Positions 10,445 to 21,544 of a stretch of 64,000 nt of DNA are shown in pieces; position 1 is the stretch's first letter; every line of letters starts with the position of its first letter. The DNA is from Gracilariopsis chorda (Eukaryota > Rhodophyta > Florideophyceae > Gracilariales > Gracilariaceae). Below the pieces are notes generated by a model, which had not been told where the DNA came from, searched no databases, and saw nothing but the letters and a program-made list of their open reading frames with translations. The stretch covers positions 434,001-498,000 of the forward strand of contig NBIV01000016.1 of NCBI GenBank assembly GCA_003194525.1, written 5' to 3'. Position numbers and translations under genes: made by a program.

Positions 10445-11569
10445 ATGTCGACGTCTGCTTTCGCAGCATCCGTTGCACTTGGGCGTTCGAAATTCCATTC
10501 TAGGACGCAAAGTCTTTGTTCTTCTTACAAATGCTCTCAGGTCTTACGGACGCCGGCGAGTTCAAGACCTCTGGCCTCCCGCGGTTTTGCAATGACAGCT
10601 AACTTTGACGAGATCGCGAAACAGCTACAACAAGAATTGAAGCGTCGTGCTGTCGACCCAAGCAGTCCAGATCTCCCCCCAATGCCGCCCACCGATGCAC
10701 CACCAGAGCAACAGCCAATCGAGGTTACACACGGAAACAACGATATGCCCATGGTTATCATTCGTCATGCACCAAGCTCGCAAGAAGCCCAAGTCTACTG
10801 TTATGGCGCCGCAGTAACTAGTTGGACTACTCGTGGAGAAGAGCACTTTTGGGTTTCAGACCAAAACAAATGGCAAGTTGGTGGGAAGGCAATTCGCGGA
10901 GGGATTCCAATATGCTTTCCACAGTTCGGCCCGTATGGGGATTTGGTTCAACACGGGTTTGCTCGAGTCTCGGACTGGAGAATTCGTAGCACTACTGTGA
11001 ACGAAGACCAATCTGTAACAGCAGTCTTCGGACTGACAAGCGAATCCGGTCAAGAAGCCATGGCGGCATGGCCGCACAAGTTCGACGCGGAATATAGCGT
11101 TACGCTCAGTTTTGCTGGTCTGGAAACAAGGCTCTCTGTCAAAAACACTGACGACAAACCTTTTTCGTTCACGTGTGCTTTCCATAACTATTTCAAGACT
11201 TCGGTTGTCGAAGATGCTCGCGTTTTTGGATTCGAAAACCTTAAACACCTTAATCGCCTTGACAGCGATAAGGAGATGGCAGAACAAGAAGATTCTGGTG
11301 CTGGAGTGATGCTTACTGAGGAAACAGATCGAATTTATATGAACGCACCGGAGGAGCTAGCGGCGTTCGATTTTGCCACTTTAAAGGTACTAAAAATCAA
11401 GAAGACACCGACTTTGCAAGATGCAACGTTGTGGAATCCATTCGGGGCAGAGGGAGCTGACCCAGGATGGAAAAATTTCATTTGTATTGAGCCAGCATGT
11501 GTCACAAAGCCGGCTACATTGCAACCGGGAGAAACGTGGGTTGGTGCTCAACTGCTCGGCGTTGAGTGA
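10445..11569 (+). CDS. glucose-6-phosphate 1-epimerase-like protein, probably plastid
   Basis: The 374-aa protein has an N-terminal extension of ~50 residues rich in Ser/Arg and starting STSAFAAS, followed by the aldose 1-epimerase (mutarotase-like) fold of the YeaD/YMR099C subfamily. Diagnostic segments are VYCYGAAVTSW, GGIPICFPQFG, the HGFAR motif carrying a catalytic-type His, FTCAFHNYF, DATLWNPF and a late IEPAC with the conserved Glu. Family members interconvert alpha and beta anomers of hexose-6-phosphates. The N-terminus suggests import into the plastid, where glucose-6-phosphate feeds starch and pentose phosphate metabolism; that is inference. The frame is open three codons further upstream through a TTG, but the first ATG is 10445. 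A likely AATAAA lies 60 bp after the stop. Confidence 0.88.
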   Translation: MSTSAFAASVALGRSKFHSRTQSLCSSYKCSQVLRTPASSRPLASRGFAMTANFDEIAKQLQQELKRRAVDPSSPDLPPMPPTDAPPEQQPIEVTHGNNDMPMVIIRHAPSSQEAQVYCYGAAVTSWTTRGEEHFWVSDQNKWQVGGKAIRGGIPICFPQFGPYGDLVQHGFARVSDWRIRSTTVNEDQSVTAVFGLTSESGQEAMAAWPHKFDAEYSVTLSFAGLETRLSVKNTDDKPFSFTCAFHNYFKTSVVEDARVFGFENLKHLNRLDSDKEMAEQEDSGAGVMLTEETDRIYMNAPEELAAFDFATLKVLKIKKTPTLQDATLWNPFGAEGADPGWKNFICIEPACVTKPATLQPGETWVGAQLLGVE

Positions 11570-11629
11570 TGTTTCGCATACGAACCCGTCAATCTAATGA
11601 AACCACGAAGACGTTAAGTCTGTCGGCGG

Positions 11630-11635
11630 AATAAA
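11630..11635 (+). terminator. candidate poly(A) signal of the epimerase gene
   Basis: The sequence AATAAA is followed by an A-run and lies 60 bp after the epimerase stop codon, just before the convergent RPB6 gene. Use of this hexamer in this organism is assumed. Confidence 0.4.
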
Positions 11636-11685
11636 AAACTGCAACATGCTTGTAATACTTTGCCAACCATTGTGTTTCCACGTTC

Positions 11686-12283
11686 TTACGGTGCAGAACC
11701 CATGCTGGGAATGTTCAGCTCCTGCAGAGTCCAGTCCTCATACGTTCCGTCAGGTAGGAATCTTCTGATCGTGATTGGAATTTTCTTTTCTTGTAGCTCT
11801 CTCTTGGCGATAACGAGCGGATCCGTGTCACCCATAACTTCAACCATTGGTGGGGCTCCCATGCTTAACTGCAACGCTCTTGTGCCAAGAATGCGAGCTG
11901 TGAAATCAAGTCCAAAGCAAAACGCAGGTCAGCTTCATGTTGCAGCATATCCTCAAAGAAGGCATACCTGCCAGAACAGCGGTTTAGTGTACAAACTCAG
12001 GTTCTTGTTCTACATACCTCGCTCGTACTTCGTAAGGAATTTGGTTGTTATTTTCTCCTCAGCCTGAATTGCATCTTTGGGGGCCTGTCCTCCATCTCCA
12101 GTCTCTGGCTCTGCCGCGTTATCGATATTGTCGTCTGCGTAGTCCTCCGGAACGTCATTGTAATCTTGCATGCTACGGCACAACAGGACTGTTAGCTTTA
12201 CTTTTGCATTAACATGAGCGCCTTTTCATCCTTAACAGCGATTTCAGGTTCACGTACCGGTTGTCTCCATCATCGTCTTCCAT
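11686..12283 (-). CDS. RPB6: RNA polymerase subunit RPB6 (RPABC2), three exons
   Basis: Three exons on the minus strand, 12283-12258, 12172-12018 and 11897-11686, join into a 130-aa protein. Introns are 85 bp (12173-12257, donor GTACGT) and 120 bp (11898-12017, donor GTATGT, acceptor TTCACAG); the last splice completes the family motif [16 protein letters not shown]. The N-terminal part is acidic ([14 protein letters not shown]), as in all RPB6 proteins. The C-terminal core has [25 protein letters not shown] and [12 protein letters not shown]6 is the omega-like subunit shared by Pol I, II and III, near the clamp base. Phase 2 at the first junction and phase 1 at the second are both kept. The protein size is typical (human 127 aa). 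It is divergent from the DBP7 helicase gene. Confidence 0.95.
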
Positions 12284-12954
12284 AGTCTAGAGCAAATGGT
12301 CTTTTCCAAGAAATGCGATTTCTTGAATTTACCCGTTCGCGTATAGTGATGATTACAAGTCAAGCTGAACTCTTCTGCTCCGTAGACAAGCGTTTGAACG
12401 CCGGATAGAGGGTTTCTGTGCTTGTGAAAAGAAACTACGAAGATGACTTCGAACGAACGTAGATGTCTCCGGAGTTCACAGGTGTGACTCGCGCCCCCAT
12501 GTGAGGAGTTCCAAAACTGATCCACGTTGTGGGAATGTATTTATTCAGAAGAGGCTACGAAGGGTATGGTTATCCACAGAGAGTGCCGAGTGGGTTACTG
12601 TAGTAGCCTTACACAGCACACAAATCATTCGGTATTCTCTTGGAATCAGTAGTAGCCTCCATGCTATCTGGGGTAGCCGGGTTATTCTGCATGGCCGTGT
12701 CCATTGATCCACAGGCAGAAGTCAGACAACAATTTTTGAGTCTGTGCCTGTGGATCAAAGAGACATATGCACATGTCAAGACGTCGGCGAGGATTATCGT
12801 TGATAGTAGAAGCCTTGCACTACAAGGGTAATGTTCAGCAATGGCAAAGTGAGGATGAACTTTATCCAGGAAAGAGATTAATTTTGTTCGAAGAAACAGC
12901 GCAACAAGACTCGTGGTATTGATCCGGAAAGAGCTCTGTACAAACTGCACACAG
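12284..12954. promoter_or_regulatory. divergent promoter region, RPB6 / DBP7
   Basis: The interval is 671 bp between divergent start codons. Short frames on both strands (for example 12501-12707) show no family features. The stretch 12825-12835 has CAAGGGTAAT, similar to half of the recurrent TACC-N3-GGTA motif. The helicase frame is open 42 bp upstream of its first ATG, so the leader is short or spliced. Confidence 0.4.
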
Positions 12955-15303
12955 ATGGAGCTCAATATTTCTACCTCTTCAACCCATTCTTTGAGGCATG
13001 CTTCACTTCCAAAACAGAAGGTACGAGGCTCATGGAAGAAGAGGAGGAGGGAAGAAGTCAAACAAAAAATGAAGAAAGCTGCAACAAACACGAATCAAAA
13101 TAGCGAAACTAGAAAAAGTCCATTTGTTTCCGATGAGTTTGTGAGCGGAATTGATGGAAAACAGGTGGACGAGCGCGGTGGCAAATCAACATTGAGTCAC
13201 AGCCGTACGAAAAAGAGAAAGAAACTTGTTGATGATCTGAATGGCCTTCGGGGATTGCCTAACGTTGTTATTGAGGGGGGCGCTGGCAAGGCCGTGACCA
13301 GCACCTCTCTCGAAAGAAACGCTTTGACGAAGCCGAGGTCTAACCCTCCACCTTCTAGAGCAGATCAGAAACCAGAAAATGTCAGTGCTGCATTATCCGT
13401 TATTGGGGTATTGGATGAGAATAATCAAAACGACAAACTTCACACCCACGCAGAAGAGAACCAAGACGAGTTTCATGCAGAGAAGACCAACGAATACTTC
13501 TCCTCTCGCACGTTTGAGGATATCAGCTTAAATAAGTCAGTCTGCTATCATCTCTCTACACGGATGGATATGAAATTGCCCACGAAGGTGCAAGAAAGAG
13601 TTCTTGATACTATGCTGAATCTAGACGATGGGCAGCTTTCAATTGACGTGCTCGTGCGCAGTGCAACTGGTTCAGGGAAAACGCTAGCGTACCTTCTACC
13701 GATTGCACATTATATGCTTAATCGTAGAAGGAGACTGTCCAGAGAAGATGGGGCGATGGGAATTCTCATTGTGCCAACCCGTGAACTTGCAGATCAAGTG
13801 CACGACGTCGCAAGTCTGCTTTTTCGACCGTGGCACTGGATTGTTATTGGTTCCGTTGTTGGAGGCGAAAGCAAGAAGAGAGAAAAAGCCCGACTTCGGA
13901 AGGGAATCAACATTCTTGTGGGTACGCCAGGGAGGCTTCTCGATCACATGAGAAACACAAAGAGTTTCAGATTTCAATCTTGTGAATTTTTAGTTCTTGA
14001 TGAGGCTGATCGACTGCTTGATCTTGGTTTCGAAGCAGAGGTTAAGGAAATAATCGAAAGACTCGACAGAGGAGCTGAACACCAGAAGATCAGGTCGAAT
14101 ATACTTCTTTCGGCAACTTTACGTAAAGACGTCGACAAACTTGCTCACTTTTCGTTGCGCGATCCAGTAGAGGTATCTGTGAACCTTCGCACCGGCGATT
14201 CAGGGCCGTCTTTCGCCATGCCAACATTACTCAAGCAACATTTTTGTATTGTCGAGCAACGTCATCGTCTGGTCACTTTAGCATGTTTCTTGAGATTACG
14301 CGCCCTGAAAGATGTTGGCTTGGATTCAGAGGATGAAATAACGCCGAGCTGCAAGATAATTGTCTTCTTCAGCACATGTGACTCCGTAGATTTTCACTAT
14401 GGACTGTTTAAGAGATTACAACTCCCAAAGGAGCTGCAATCACCTATTTCGGAAAGAATATCAGAGAAGTCATTTGTCCCTCTTGCAATACATCGGATTC
14501 ATGGGAATCACGCTCAGACCGACAGAACAGAGACTTTGAGGAAGTTTAGAAGTAGCAACAGGGCGGTGCTATTGTGTACAGATGTCGCAGCTAGAGGCCT
14601 CGACCTAAAAGGTCTTACATTTGCCATTCAATATGATCCCCCAACTGGGGGTCAGGGAGAAGAACTAGAATATCTTCATCGAGCAGGGCGAACAGCGCGA
14701 ATCGGTGCTCGTGGTGATGCGTTGCTTTTCTTACTTCCATCAGAGAGAGCTTATGTTGGGAAATTGGAGTCGACTGGCGTGTCTATCACTGAAATATCGA
14801 GCTCAGCAGCAATGGCGAGTTTGTATCCAAAGGTTAATCTACGCAGTCAAGACAGCATTTCTTACGCAACACGATTTGTTACATCCGTCGTGCAAGAGAA
14901 TTTGGAGAGTGTGGTGCACGGTGACGAACGCATGAAACAGTTAGCCATAGCAGGGTTTCAGGCATACTGCCGTGCATATGCCACGCATGCTCGAGACGTG
15001 CGGTACTTCTTTCACGTTCGAAACCTGCATCTTGGACATGTTGCTCGGGCGTTCACTTTAAGTGACAAACCTATAGAATTTAGTGAGATTATGAAGGAAG
15101 TCAGGAAAGGGAAGTCAAAGGGAGAAACTGATGTTCATGAGCGTTCTCATCTTGCATCAAACAAGGGAGACGTTGCGAGAGCAATAGCGAGCGGCGAAAG
15201 GCAACCTTTTAACGACCAGACTACAGCACTGGCTCGACGCCGTAGAGAAAAGGGCCGGGGAACGGAGGCCATGAAAGAACTGGCGATGGAATTCCTAGCT
15301 TGA
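12955..15303 (+). CDS. DBP7: DEAD-box RNA helicase, DDX31/DBP7 type
   Basis: The 782-aa protein has a Lys/Arg-rich N-terminus (about 1-170) and then both helicase lobes. Visible motifs: a Q-motif region with LPTKVQERVL, motif I ATGSGKT (~237), Ia PTRELADQ, Ib GTPGRLLDH, II DEAD (~349), III SAT (~386), V RGLD and VI HRAGRTAR (~575). The segment GGESKKREKARLRKGINIL and the DEADRLLDLGFE context are typical of DBP7/DDX31, which acts in the nucleolus in 60S ribosomal subunit assembly. The C-terminal extension (FQAYCRAYATH, FHVRNLHLGHVARAF) also matches that group. The start is the first in-frame ATG; the frame is open 14 codons further through a GTG. Intronless. Confidence 0.93.
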   Translation: MELNISTSSTHSLRHASLPKQKVRGSWKKRRREEVKQKMKKAATNTNQNSETRKSPFVSDEFVSGIDGKQVDERGGKSTLSHSRTKKRKKLVDDLNGLRGLPNVVIEGGAGKAVTSTSLERNALTKPRSNPPPSRADQKPENVSAALSVIGVLDENNQNDKLHTHAEENQDEFHAEKTNEYFSSRTFEDISLNKSVCYHLSTRMDMKLPTKVQERVLDTMLNLDDGQLSIDVLVRSATGSGKTLAYLLPIAHYMLNRRRRLSREDGAMGILIVPTRELADQVHDVASLLFRPWHWIVIGSVVGGESKKREKARLRKGINILVGTPGRLLDHMRNTKSFRFQSCEFLVLDEADRLLDLGFEAEVKEIIERLDRGAEHQKIRSNILLSATLRKDVDKLAHFSLRDPVEVSVNLRTGDSGPSFAMPTLLKQHFCIVEQRHRLVTLACFLRLRALKDVGLDSEDEITPSCKIIVFFSTCDSVDFHYGLFKRLQLPKELQSPISERISEKSFVPLAIHRIHGNHAQTDRTETLRKFRSSNRAVLLCTDVAARGLDLKGLTFAIQYDPPTGGQGEELEYLHRAGRTARIGARGDALLFLLPSERAYVGKLESTGVSITEISSSAAMASLYPKVNLRSQDSISYATRFVTSVVQENLESVVHGDERMKQLAIAGFQAYCRAYATHARDVRYFFHVRNLHLGHVARAFTLSDKPIEFSEIMKEVRKGKSKGETDVHERSHLASNKGDVARAIASGERQPFNDQTTALARRRREKGRGTEAMKELAMEFLA

Positions 15304-15508
15304 GCGTTGTAGAGGCTTGTGACAGTCTCTGTCCGCCCTGTGCACGCTACTCGTCCATGTAAACGAAGGTCAAATGGCCTCTTGGTGTCCAGTTCTTCTC
15401 AATCTGTCTTCGTAGGATTCTGGTATGGAGAAGTTGAAATTGGAATCGCTCATGGAAGACAATCGTCAGCACGTATATAAAGTATGTATCTCTGAAGGCT
15501 ATGTACTT
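15304..15508. other. convergent 3' flanks
   Basis: 205 bp between the converging 3' ends of the DBP7 helicase and the NSDHL-like gene. I see nothing beyond likely 3' UTRs. Confidence 0.4.
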
Positions 15509-16567
15509 CTATTCCTTCTTGGAAGGTTTTGCACTTGAGTCATAATTTCTGAAATAGTCTATAGTTCTCATTGTCCCCTCTTGCATAGAGACAGACGGTT
15601 TGTAACCGAGATCCCGTTTCGCTTTTTCGCAAGAAATCACGCGATCGGTCGTTAGTAGTTTGACCTTCTGCCGAGTAAAGACGGGGGGCTTCTTTGGTTT
15701 GTAAAACGGTGACAGAAGAAGTAAGAAAAATTCTAGAATAGCTGCAAGAACAAAACAAAGAGCCATTGGTAGACGCACTGATGGTTTGGGGTATCCTAAT
15801 CCTTCAAGAATGATGCTCGCATGCTCCCAGAAAAGAAAGGTTTCGTCGTTGGTTATGAAGTATGCATTTCCGGCGATTGGTGAACCTGGCTCAAGATTAT
15901 CTGCCGCTCGTAAGCATGCGTCTACAACATTGCCAACGTACGTAAACTCCCACTTCGTCTTCCCATTCCCGATCATGTATTTCGTTTTACCTTTCTTGCC
16001 ACTTTCTATCAAGGACGGTACGTAAGCTGGGTCGCGTTCTCCAAAGATACTACTGGGACGAAGGGAACAAGTGGCGAGTGTGTTTCGATTTGCTTCCAGG
16101 ACGGCTTGCTCCGCTTTGGCCTTCGTCATTGAATAGAAATCAGTGAATCTGGAAGGATACGGTTGAGTTTCATCAACGTTTAGCATTGGACTCCCATCAT
16201 ACACAACGCTAGCGGAAGAGACATAAACCAGTTTGGAAACATTGCACTGTTTGCAAGCTTCTATAATGTTCTTCGTTCCTTCAATATTGACTGACCACAT
16301 CAAAGCTTCGTTGTGATTGTCGAGTGGATTCGCTGTTGCGCAGTGAAAAACTACATCGATGTCCCTGCAGGCTTGTAGTACATCCCCAAGTTTTGTGATG
16401 GTACCGGTGAAGCATTCAATGTTTTCGCCCTGTGCAGTGACATGATGCTCGTAAGGCCGAATGTCAAAGACAGCAATCTGAACATCCGGATCCTTTTTTG
16501 AAAGTAAACCATCAATTAAATGACGGCCCAAGAACCCTGACCCTCCGGTCACTAAGCATCGACGCAT
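15509..16567 (-). CDS. 3-beta-HSD/epimerase-type SDR, NSDHL/ERG26-like
   Basis: The 352-aa protein is an extended short-chain dehydrogenase. It opens with the NAD(P)-binding GGSGFLGRHL (about residues 8-17), has the active-site Ser region YVSSASVVYDG and the YxxxK pair in FYSMTKAKAE, and the motif LRPSSIFGERDP. These are hallmarks of the 3-beta-hydroxysteroid dehydrogenase branch, closest by eye to NSDHL/ERG26, the C4-sterol decarboxylase that oxidises 4-carboxysterols in the endoplasmic reticulum. A hydrophobic segment (LCFVLAAILEFFLLLL, about 270-290) fits membrane association. The C-terminus ends in KPSKKE, which could act as a KKxx-like ER signal although it is not exact. The first ATG is 16567; the upstream extension uses only TTG. 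It is divergent from ELP2. Confidence 0.82.
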   Translation of the reverse strand: MRRCLVTGGSGFLGRHLIDGLLSKKDPDVQIAVFDIRPYEHHVTAQGENIECFTGTITKLGDVLQACRDIDVVFHCATANPLDNHNEALMWSVNIEGTKNIIEACKQCNVSKLVYVSSASVVYDGSPMLNVDETQPYPSRFTDFYSMTKAKAEQAVLEANRNTLATCSLRPSSIFGERDPAYVPSLIESGKKGKTKYMIGNGKTKWEFTYVGNVVDACLRAADNLEPGSPIAGNAYFITNDETFLFWEHASIILEGLGYPKPSVRLPMALCFVLAAILEFFLLLLSPFYKPKKPPVFTRQKVKLLTTDRVISCEKAKRDLGYKPSVSMQEGTMRTIDYFRNYDSSAKPSKKE

Positions 16568-17205
16568 TATCCCTTCTTGATTCAACTGGCACAGGCAGGA
16601 AGCTTACAAAGTTGAAAGAAACTCAAAGCTTAATTATTCGCCTTTGTTGAACGTAATGCTCTGGTCAGAGAATATGGACAGAAGCTGATCTGCACTGCGA
16701 ATCTGTGTGATCGACTGTGTGAACAGACGTTCATCTATCAGACCTCTACGGCTGTTCGGCAAGGCAGGATGCGAATTGGCAGCGCGCTTTGGGCGCGAAG
16801 GTAAGCACGGATTCAGTTGGGTCTGTGGTGCAGAAGTCCAGTTGAATATTTCATTTATATTTTAAGGCTTCAGTAGCCTTCTACCGGCAGCGTATATTAC
16901 GCGGATTGATCTTTTCTCGCTGAGCACACTTGCCTCCTTGCCATATCCAATACACCTAGCGATCATGGATGGTGAATGGTCTTTTTTTACGGTTTGACGT
17001 TAAGCCCTAAGGACGTCTGCATGGGAAACGAGCCGTCCAGACTCTGAAAAGGTTCAGCCTATCATTGGATTCGTGATCATTCGCTTTATTGATTGGGCTA
17101 TTTCTTCGCACGGAAAACGGAAGAAGGGCCGATACTGCACTTAGAACAGTTTCATAAGATCTTTGTGGAGGTTCATGCTGGCGATGCGAGAAGCAGACGT
17201 ACACA
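16568..17205. promoter_or_regulatory. divergent promoter region, NSDHL-like / ELP2
   Basis: 638 bp between divergent start codons, with no gene recognised. An AT-rich block (TTCATTTATATTTTAA) lies near 16849-16865. Confidence 0.4.
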
Positions 17206-19545
17206 ATGCCAAAACTGTTTGAAGCTCGTCTCAGCTTCGCAGCAGCAGCATGTAATAGAAAACCAGGGGTCTTGACATCACTTGTGACGCATCACATCAC
17301 TGCGTATGCATCGTCAAATAACGCCATTGTTCTTAGCACCCCTTCATTCTCAGTGTCTGCAATACTGCGGATCCAAACATCCACTGTTACAAGTCTGAAA
17401 TTAATAAGTGTCGATCGAGTCGTACTCCTTTTTGCTGGTGCGTCGGATGGCTCTGTTTCGGTAGGTGTGAAAGAAAATGACGAATGGAAAGTGAAAAGCA
17501 CTCCTCTTAAGCACAGTGCTTCATGTATCGCAGTTGACGCCGTTTTAATCGGGGATATTGTCTTCGTCACCAGTGTGGGTGCCGATGGTAGGCTGCAGGC
17601 AGCGGAGTTCAGTAGAAACGAGTTTTCAACGGTATCCTCCATAAGTTTAGTTCCGAGCCCCTCAGGTAGAGAAACTCTTCCTGAATGTGTTGCAGTTCAT
17701 TCGATAGCATCCTCGAATACTCTAATAGCAGTTGGCGGAACAGACCCACGCATTCAGCTATACAATGCCAACAAAGGCGATGCCATCACGTTATCTTTCC
17801 TGATGTATCTTGACGGTCACAGAGACTGGATACGCGGCCTTGCATTTTCAAATGATACTTCCGAGTTGTATCTCGCAAGCGCATCCAAAGATTCCACAGC
17901 TCGGGTATGGCGCGTGGAGGTTAACGCACAGAGCCTTTCCGAATCATTTCTTCCGTCTCCCGCACGCAGAGTAAGCTTAGGAGAGGCAGATCTCAGTGTG
18001 ACAGCAGTGGCTTTACTCGACGAACACACATCTGCCGTGCATAGCGTGGCCTTTGCCACTTCTGTCTCTGAGCCTCATATTCTCACATCGTCTATGGATT
18101 GCACCGTCGCAGTTTGGAGGTTTGCTGAAGCGAGCTCAGAATGTGTTGCACGTTTTGGGCTCATGGGGGGCCAATCAGCTCATGCCCTTGGCTTCTTCGG
18201 GGCTGAATTTCCTGAACAAGGCGTTGGTCACGTTCTAGCACACAATTTCTCTGGGGCCTTGCATAGGTGGGCTATAGAGAAATATTCGTCGAGCTCTCCG
18301 TACGAATACTTCGCTCATCCAGCACCTACGGGTCATTTTGACCGAGTCACCGATATTGCATGGGCGCCTAATGGCTCCTTTTTATTATCATGCAGTGCTG
18401 ATAAGACTGCACGGGTATTCGCGGAACATGAGGGGACGTACGTAGAGTGGGCCAGGCCACAGGTGCACGGACACTCTATATTTACCGCATCGTTCTGTAA
18501 CACTATGGGTATGCGTTATGTATCAGGAGCGGAAGAAAGAATGCTTAGAATCTTTGATGGACCGTCGAGTTTCCGTCTTCCAGGGGTTCGAAACATTGAG
18601 GAGGAACGAAAACCAAAAGCTGCCACTCTTCCTCAACTGGGCTTGTCAAATAAACCTGTCTTTGCTCAAGAAGAAACAGAAGATTCAAATGCTGCAAGTG
18701 ACATGGTTGTATCAACATATGGTGCTCCAAAGGCAGGGACGCAGGCCCCGTTAGAAGAAGACCTGAAACAGTCACGCCTTTGGCCAGAGACTGTGAAGCT
18801 GTACGGTCATGGAAATGAGATTTCTGCAGTTGCCACCCATATCGAAACTGGTGTGATTGCCTCAACCTGTCGTGCTCAAGCGACAAAGGATGCTTTCATC
18901 ATACTGTGGGACATGAATTCTGGAGCTGAGTGCGCAAGATTAGCTGCCCATGACCTTACTATAAATCAGATGAGATTCACAGCGGACGGCAATCACCTCC
19001 TTTCCGTATCGCGCGATCGATCGATTTCCGTATTTGAACGGATAAATGCAACAGAGCGCTTTGACTATCGAACGAAATGGCACAAGAAAGGCGCTCACAC
19101 TAGGCAGTTGTATTGCTGTACGTGGATTTCCGACAACGAGATTGTAGCCACAGGTGGGCGTGACAAGAATCTACGCTTGTTCTGTTCAACGAACATTTCG
19201 GGGAAAACTATGGGAGATGAAATTATGAAGCACAAGTTTGAGAGTGCTGTTACTACACTAGACTCACTCCGCCTTGATAAGAAGAATAGAACGTGTTTCT
19301 TAGCCGTTGGCCTTGACAATGGTTATGTTCGGCTCGCTTGTGTGGGTTGGAACACTGATATGGGCGTCAAACTCACAAACCTGAAGAGCTTTGCTGATGA
19401 TATGCGATGCGGTGGTCGGATTACAGGTATACGCTGGCGTCCATTGCAGGATGCTTCTCACGTTAGAGGTTGCAGAGAAATCGCACTTGCGAGCGAAGAT
19501 CATTCAGTGAGAGTTTATTCTATTTCATTGAATGACGATGGTTGA
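17206..19545 (+). CDS. ELP2: Elongator complex subunit 2 (WD40)
   Basis: The 779-aa protein is built of repeated WD40 blades forming two propellers, the layout of ELP2/STIP1. Recognisable segments include LDGHRDWIRGLAFS with SASKDSTARVWRV, the GHFDRVTDIAWAPNG blade, RPQVHGHSIFTASF followed by YVSGAEERMLRIFDGP, then LWPETVKLYGHGNEI and a late SRDRSISVFE blade. The order and the family-specific RPQ-HGH and VSGAEEK-like motifs separate ELP2 from other WD40 proteins. Elongator makes the cm5/mcm5 modification at wobble uridines of tRNA; ELP2 is a scaffold for ELP1 and ELP3. Length is usual for the family. The gene is intronless and starts at the first ATG. Confidence 0.93.
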   Translation: MPKLFEARLSFAAAACNRKPGVLTSLVTHHITAYASSNNAIVLSTPSFSVSAILRIQTSTVTSLKLISVDRVVLLFAGASDGSVSVGVKENDEWKVKSTPLKHSASCIAVDAVLIGDIVFVTSVGADGRLQAAEFSRNEFSTVSSISLVPSPSGRETLPECVAVHSIASSNTLIAVGGTDPRIQLYNANKGDAITLSFLMYLDGHRDWIRGLAFSNDTSELYLASASKDSTARVWRVEVNAQSLSESFLPSPARRVSLGEADLSVTAVALLDEHTSAVHSVAFATSVSEPHILTSSMDCTVAVWRFAEASSECVARFGLMGGQSAHALGFFGAEFPEQGVGHVLAHNFSGALHRWAIEKYSSSSPYEYFAHPAPTGHFDRVTDIAWAPNGSFLLSCSADKTARVFAEHEGTYVEWARPQVHGHSIFTASFCNTMGMRYVSGAEERMLRIFDGPSSFRLPGVRNIEEERKPKAATLPQLGLSNKPVFAQEETEDSNAASDMVVSTYGAPKAGTQAPLEEDLKQSRLWPETVKLYGHGNEISAVATHIETGVIASTCRAQATKDAFIILWDMNSGAECARLAAHDLTINQMRFTADGNHLLSVSRDRSISVFERINATERFDYRTKWHKKGAHTRQLYCCTWISDNEIVATGGRDKNLRLFCSTNISGKTMGDEIMKHKFESAVTTLDSLRLDKKNRTCFLAVGLDNGYVRLACVGWNTDMGVKLTNLKSFADDMRCGGRITGIRWRPLQDASHVRGCREIALASEDHSVRVYSISLNDDG

Positions 19546-19774
19546 GACCTGACCCAGGAAACTGGTAGAACAAATGCCTTCGTCGCAGTGCAAGGCGTTG
19601 CGATCCTTTTTTTTTTGGTTGCAGAGGGGCCTTCCTTCTAGATTGGTTTGCAGCCTGAAAAGATGATGAGAGAGAATGGCTCCCGTCTCAAGTACATAAA
19701 CCCAAAACTTGGTGAAAGACGATTTCACAATATCATGAGCCCCGTTCATACCAGTCACTGGTGGTCACCATGGC

Positions 19775-20914
<1,140 letters not shown>

Positions 20915-21036
20915 TCAACGATGCAGAGACTTTCACGTTTACAGCAGGATAGGCACGTTGAGAGAAGATCACACTCTACGTTCGAAGAAGGGAAAAAACT
21001 GAGATGAGTTACTGCTCCTGGACCGACTAATAATAG

Positions 21037-21291
21037 ATGCAGCCAGTTGCTTTTGGTGAAGATGAATGTCGGACAACTGAAAGCGGGTTGATGAATGAAG
21101 CTGCGGGAGATGAAGATCTGCGGACCAACATGTCTCTGAGAAAAATCACGCAGATTTTCCAGGTGTCAGGGGAGGTTGTTGAGGTGCAAAAGAATACCGG
21201 AAAGGATGTACGTTCACTTGGCGCTTTTTCATTGAACGATCTTCTCGAGAATCTCTATCTATTGGCTGTAGACAAACAACAGAGAATTTAA
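21037..21291 (+). CDS. small uncharacterised protein (84 aa)
   Basis: An 84-aa open frame from ATG to TAA, divergent from HMBS with only 140 bp between start codons. It has an acidic N-terminal third (FGEDECRTTESGL, AAGDEDLRT) and a predicted helical rest (LRKITQIFQVSGEVVEVQ, SLNDLLENLYLLAVDK). I do not recognise a family. Arguments for a gene are the position in a shared-promoter arrangement like most genes here and the ordered amphipathic helix pattern; against it, short length and no known homologue. It could also be the last exon of something larger. Confidence 0.35.
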   Translation: MQPVAFGEDECRTTESGLMNEAAGDEDLRTNMSLRKITQIFQVSGEVVEVQKNTGKDVRSLGAFSLNDLLENLYLLAVDKQQRI

Positions 21292-21316
21292 TCCACTGTG
21301 TTGATCGGAACAACAT

Positions 21317-21388
21317 CTGGAAGAAATTACCCTTGGTAGGTATACCTTTGTACTACAAAGGTACAGTACCAAGGGTAATTTCTTCCAG
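21317..21388. repeat. inverted repeat, 22-bp perfect arms with inner hairpin
   Basis: The left arm 21317-21338 and right arm 21367-21388 are exact reverse complements. Nested in the loop is a second perfect hairpin, TACCTTTGTA (21343-21352) and TACAAAGGTA (21354-21363), with one base between. The two TACC-N3-GGTA motifs at 21328 and 21367 are parts of the arms. Confidence 0.85.
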
Positions 21389-21427
21389 ACTACGTAAACG
21401 GTACAAAGTTTGTACGGTTTACGTAGT
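21389..21427. repeat. inverted repeat, 19-bp arms, one mismatch
   Basis: It directly abuts the preceding hairpin. The arms 21389-21407 and 21409-21427 pair with a single mismatch, around one central base. Confidence 0.8.
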
Positions 21428-21490
21428 GGGGTTTCTAAGATATGATCTCTTCCATCATTGATGATGCGAGGCACATACGTTTGCGCCGGC

Positions 21491-21544
21491 GCCTTCCCAA
21501 CTGGATGACCTCATGCCGGCATGAGGTCATCCAGTTGGGAAGGC
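21491..21544. repeat. perfect 54-bp palindrome without spacer
   Basis: Bases 21491-21517 are the exact reverse complement of 21518-21544, with no loop. The centre reads ATGCC|GGCAT. A flawless palindrome of this size without spacer is rare in ordinary DNA. Confidence 0.9.

Noticed and set aside
21317..21544. CRISPR array or attachment site
   Set aside because: The repeats are inverted and unique to this spot, not direct repeats with spacers, and the genome is eukaryotic.
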